This document shows, piece after piece, positions 14,146 to 14,171 of a stretch of 14,171 nt of DNA. Made by a program: the position numbers and the translations under genes. Numbering within the stretch: position 1 is the first letter of the stretch; the number at the start of each line of letters is the position of its first letter. Below the pieces are notes generated by a model that did no database searches, had not been told where the DNA came from, and worked only from the letters and a program-made list of their open reading frames with translations. Source of the stretch: an uncultured Cellvibrio sp. (lineage in GTDB: Bacteria; Pseudomonadota; Gammaproteobacteria; Pseudomonadales; Cellvibrionaceae); NCBI GenBank assembly GCA_946482385.1, contig CAMLRI010000008.1, positions 1-14,171 on the forward strand, read 5' to 3'.

Positions 14146-14171
14146 ATGAAACATTTCCTCCGCAATGCTTT
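14146..14171 (+). CDS. Start of a rightward gene, probably an exported protein (3' truncated)
   Basis: Only eight codons are visible: MKHFLRNA. A basic, short N-terminus of this kind suits the start of a signal peptide. In Pseudomonas the gene divergent from engB encodes a cytochrome c4 precursor, so a c-type cytochrome is the best guess, but nothing visible proves it. The ribosome site is weak (GGG at 14136-14138). Confidence 0.35.

Overview
The window reads as core chromosome of a GC-rich gammaproteobacterium of the Pseudomonas/Cellvibrio type. The evidence is a zur-znuC-znuB operon divergent from znuA, polA followed by a leftward engB, a probable exported-protein gene (in Pseudomonas a cytochrome c4 gene) starting just beyond engB, and Gram-negative functions such as an LpxH-like enzyme. 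The genus is inferred from gene order and protein sequence, not from a database search.

Left part (1-3631, all rightward): the 3' end of a 2-keto-4-pentenoate-hydratase family gene and a hot-dog thioesterase gene that probably share a transcript. Next is a Tat-exported PhoX-family (DUF839) phosphatase with a near-consensus Pho box 78 bp upstream, and then a two-gene RES/Xre toxin-antitoxin module with repeats in its promoter. A stretch of about 500 bp with one strong hairpin follows.

Middle part (4136-9614): a leftward LpxH-like metallophosphoesterase whose start codon lies inside an inverted repeat, a 72-residue protein whose stop codon sits in a 15-bp tandem repeat, and the zinc-uptake locus. 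Zur (repressor), ZnuC (ATPase) and ZnuB (permease) are translated leftward with overlapping or abutting frames. ZnuA (binding protein) is translated rightward. A Zur-box-like dyad lies between the two arms, so one site can switch the whole system by zinc status. Two small leftward genes follow: a 94-residue protein of unknown function and an 85-residue exported helical protein with a structured 3' region.

Right part (9615-14171): a non-coding region with a helically phased array of GTAAC/GTTAC motifs, then a full-length polA with 5' nuclease, proofreading and polymerase motifs intact. Between polA and the convergent engB lies a 446-bp region with two successive rightward intrinsic terminators. 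Each ends a run of stem-loops. The first occupies the chromosomal slot of Spot 42 (enterics) and ErsA (Pseudomonas) and has an ECF-sigma-like promoter. The second looks like an additional small RNA. The window ends eight codons into a rightward gene that probably encodes an exported protein.

The parts most worth a second look are the tandem small-RNA candidates downstream of polA, the GTAAC array upstream of it, the Pho-box/PhoX pair, and the structured leader of the LpxH-like gene.
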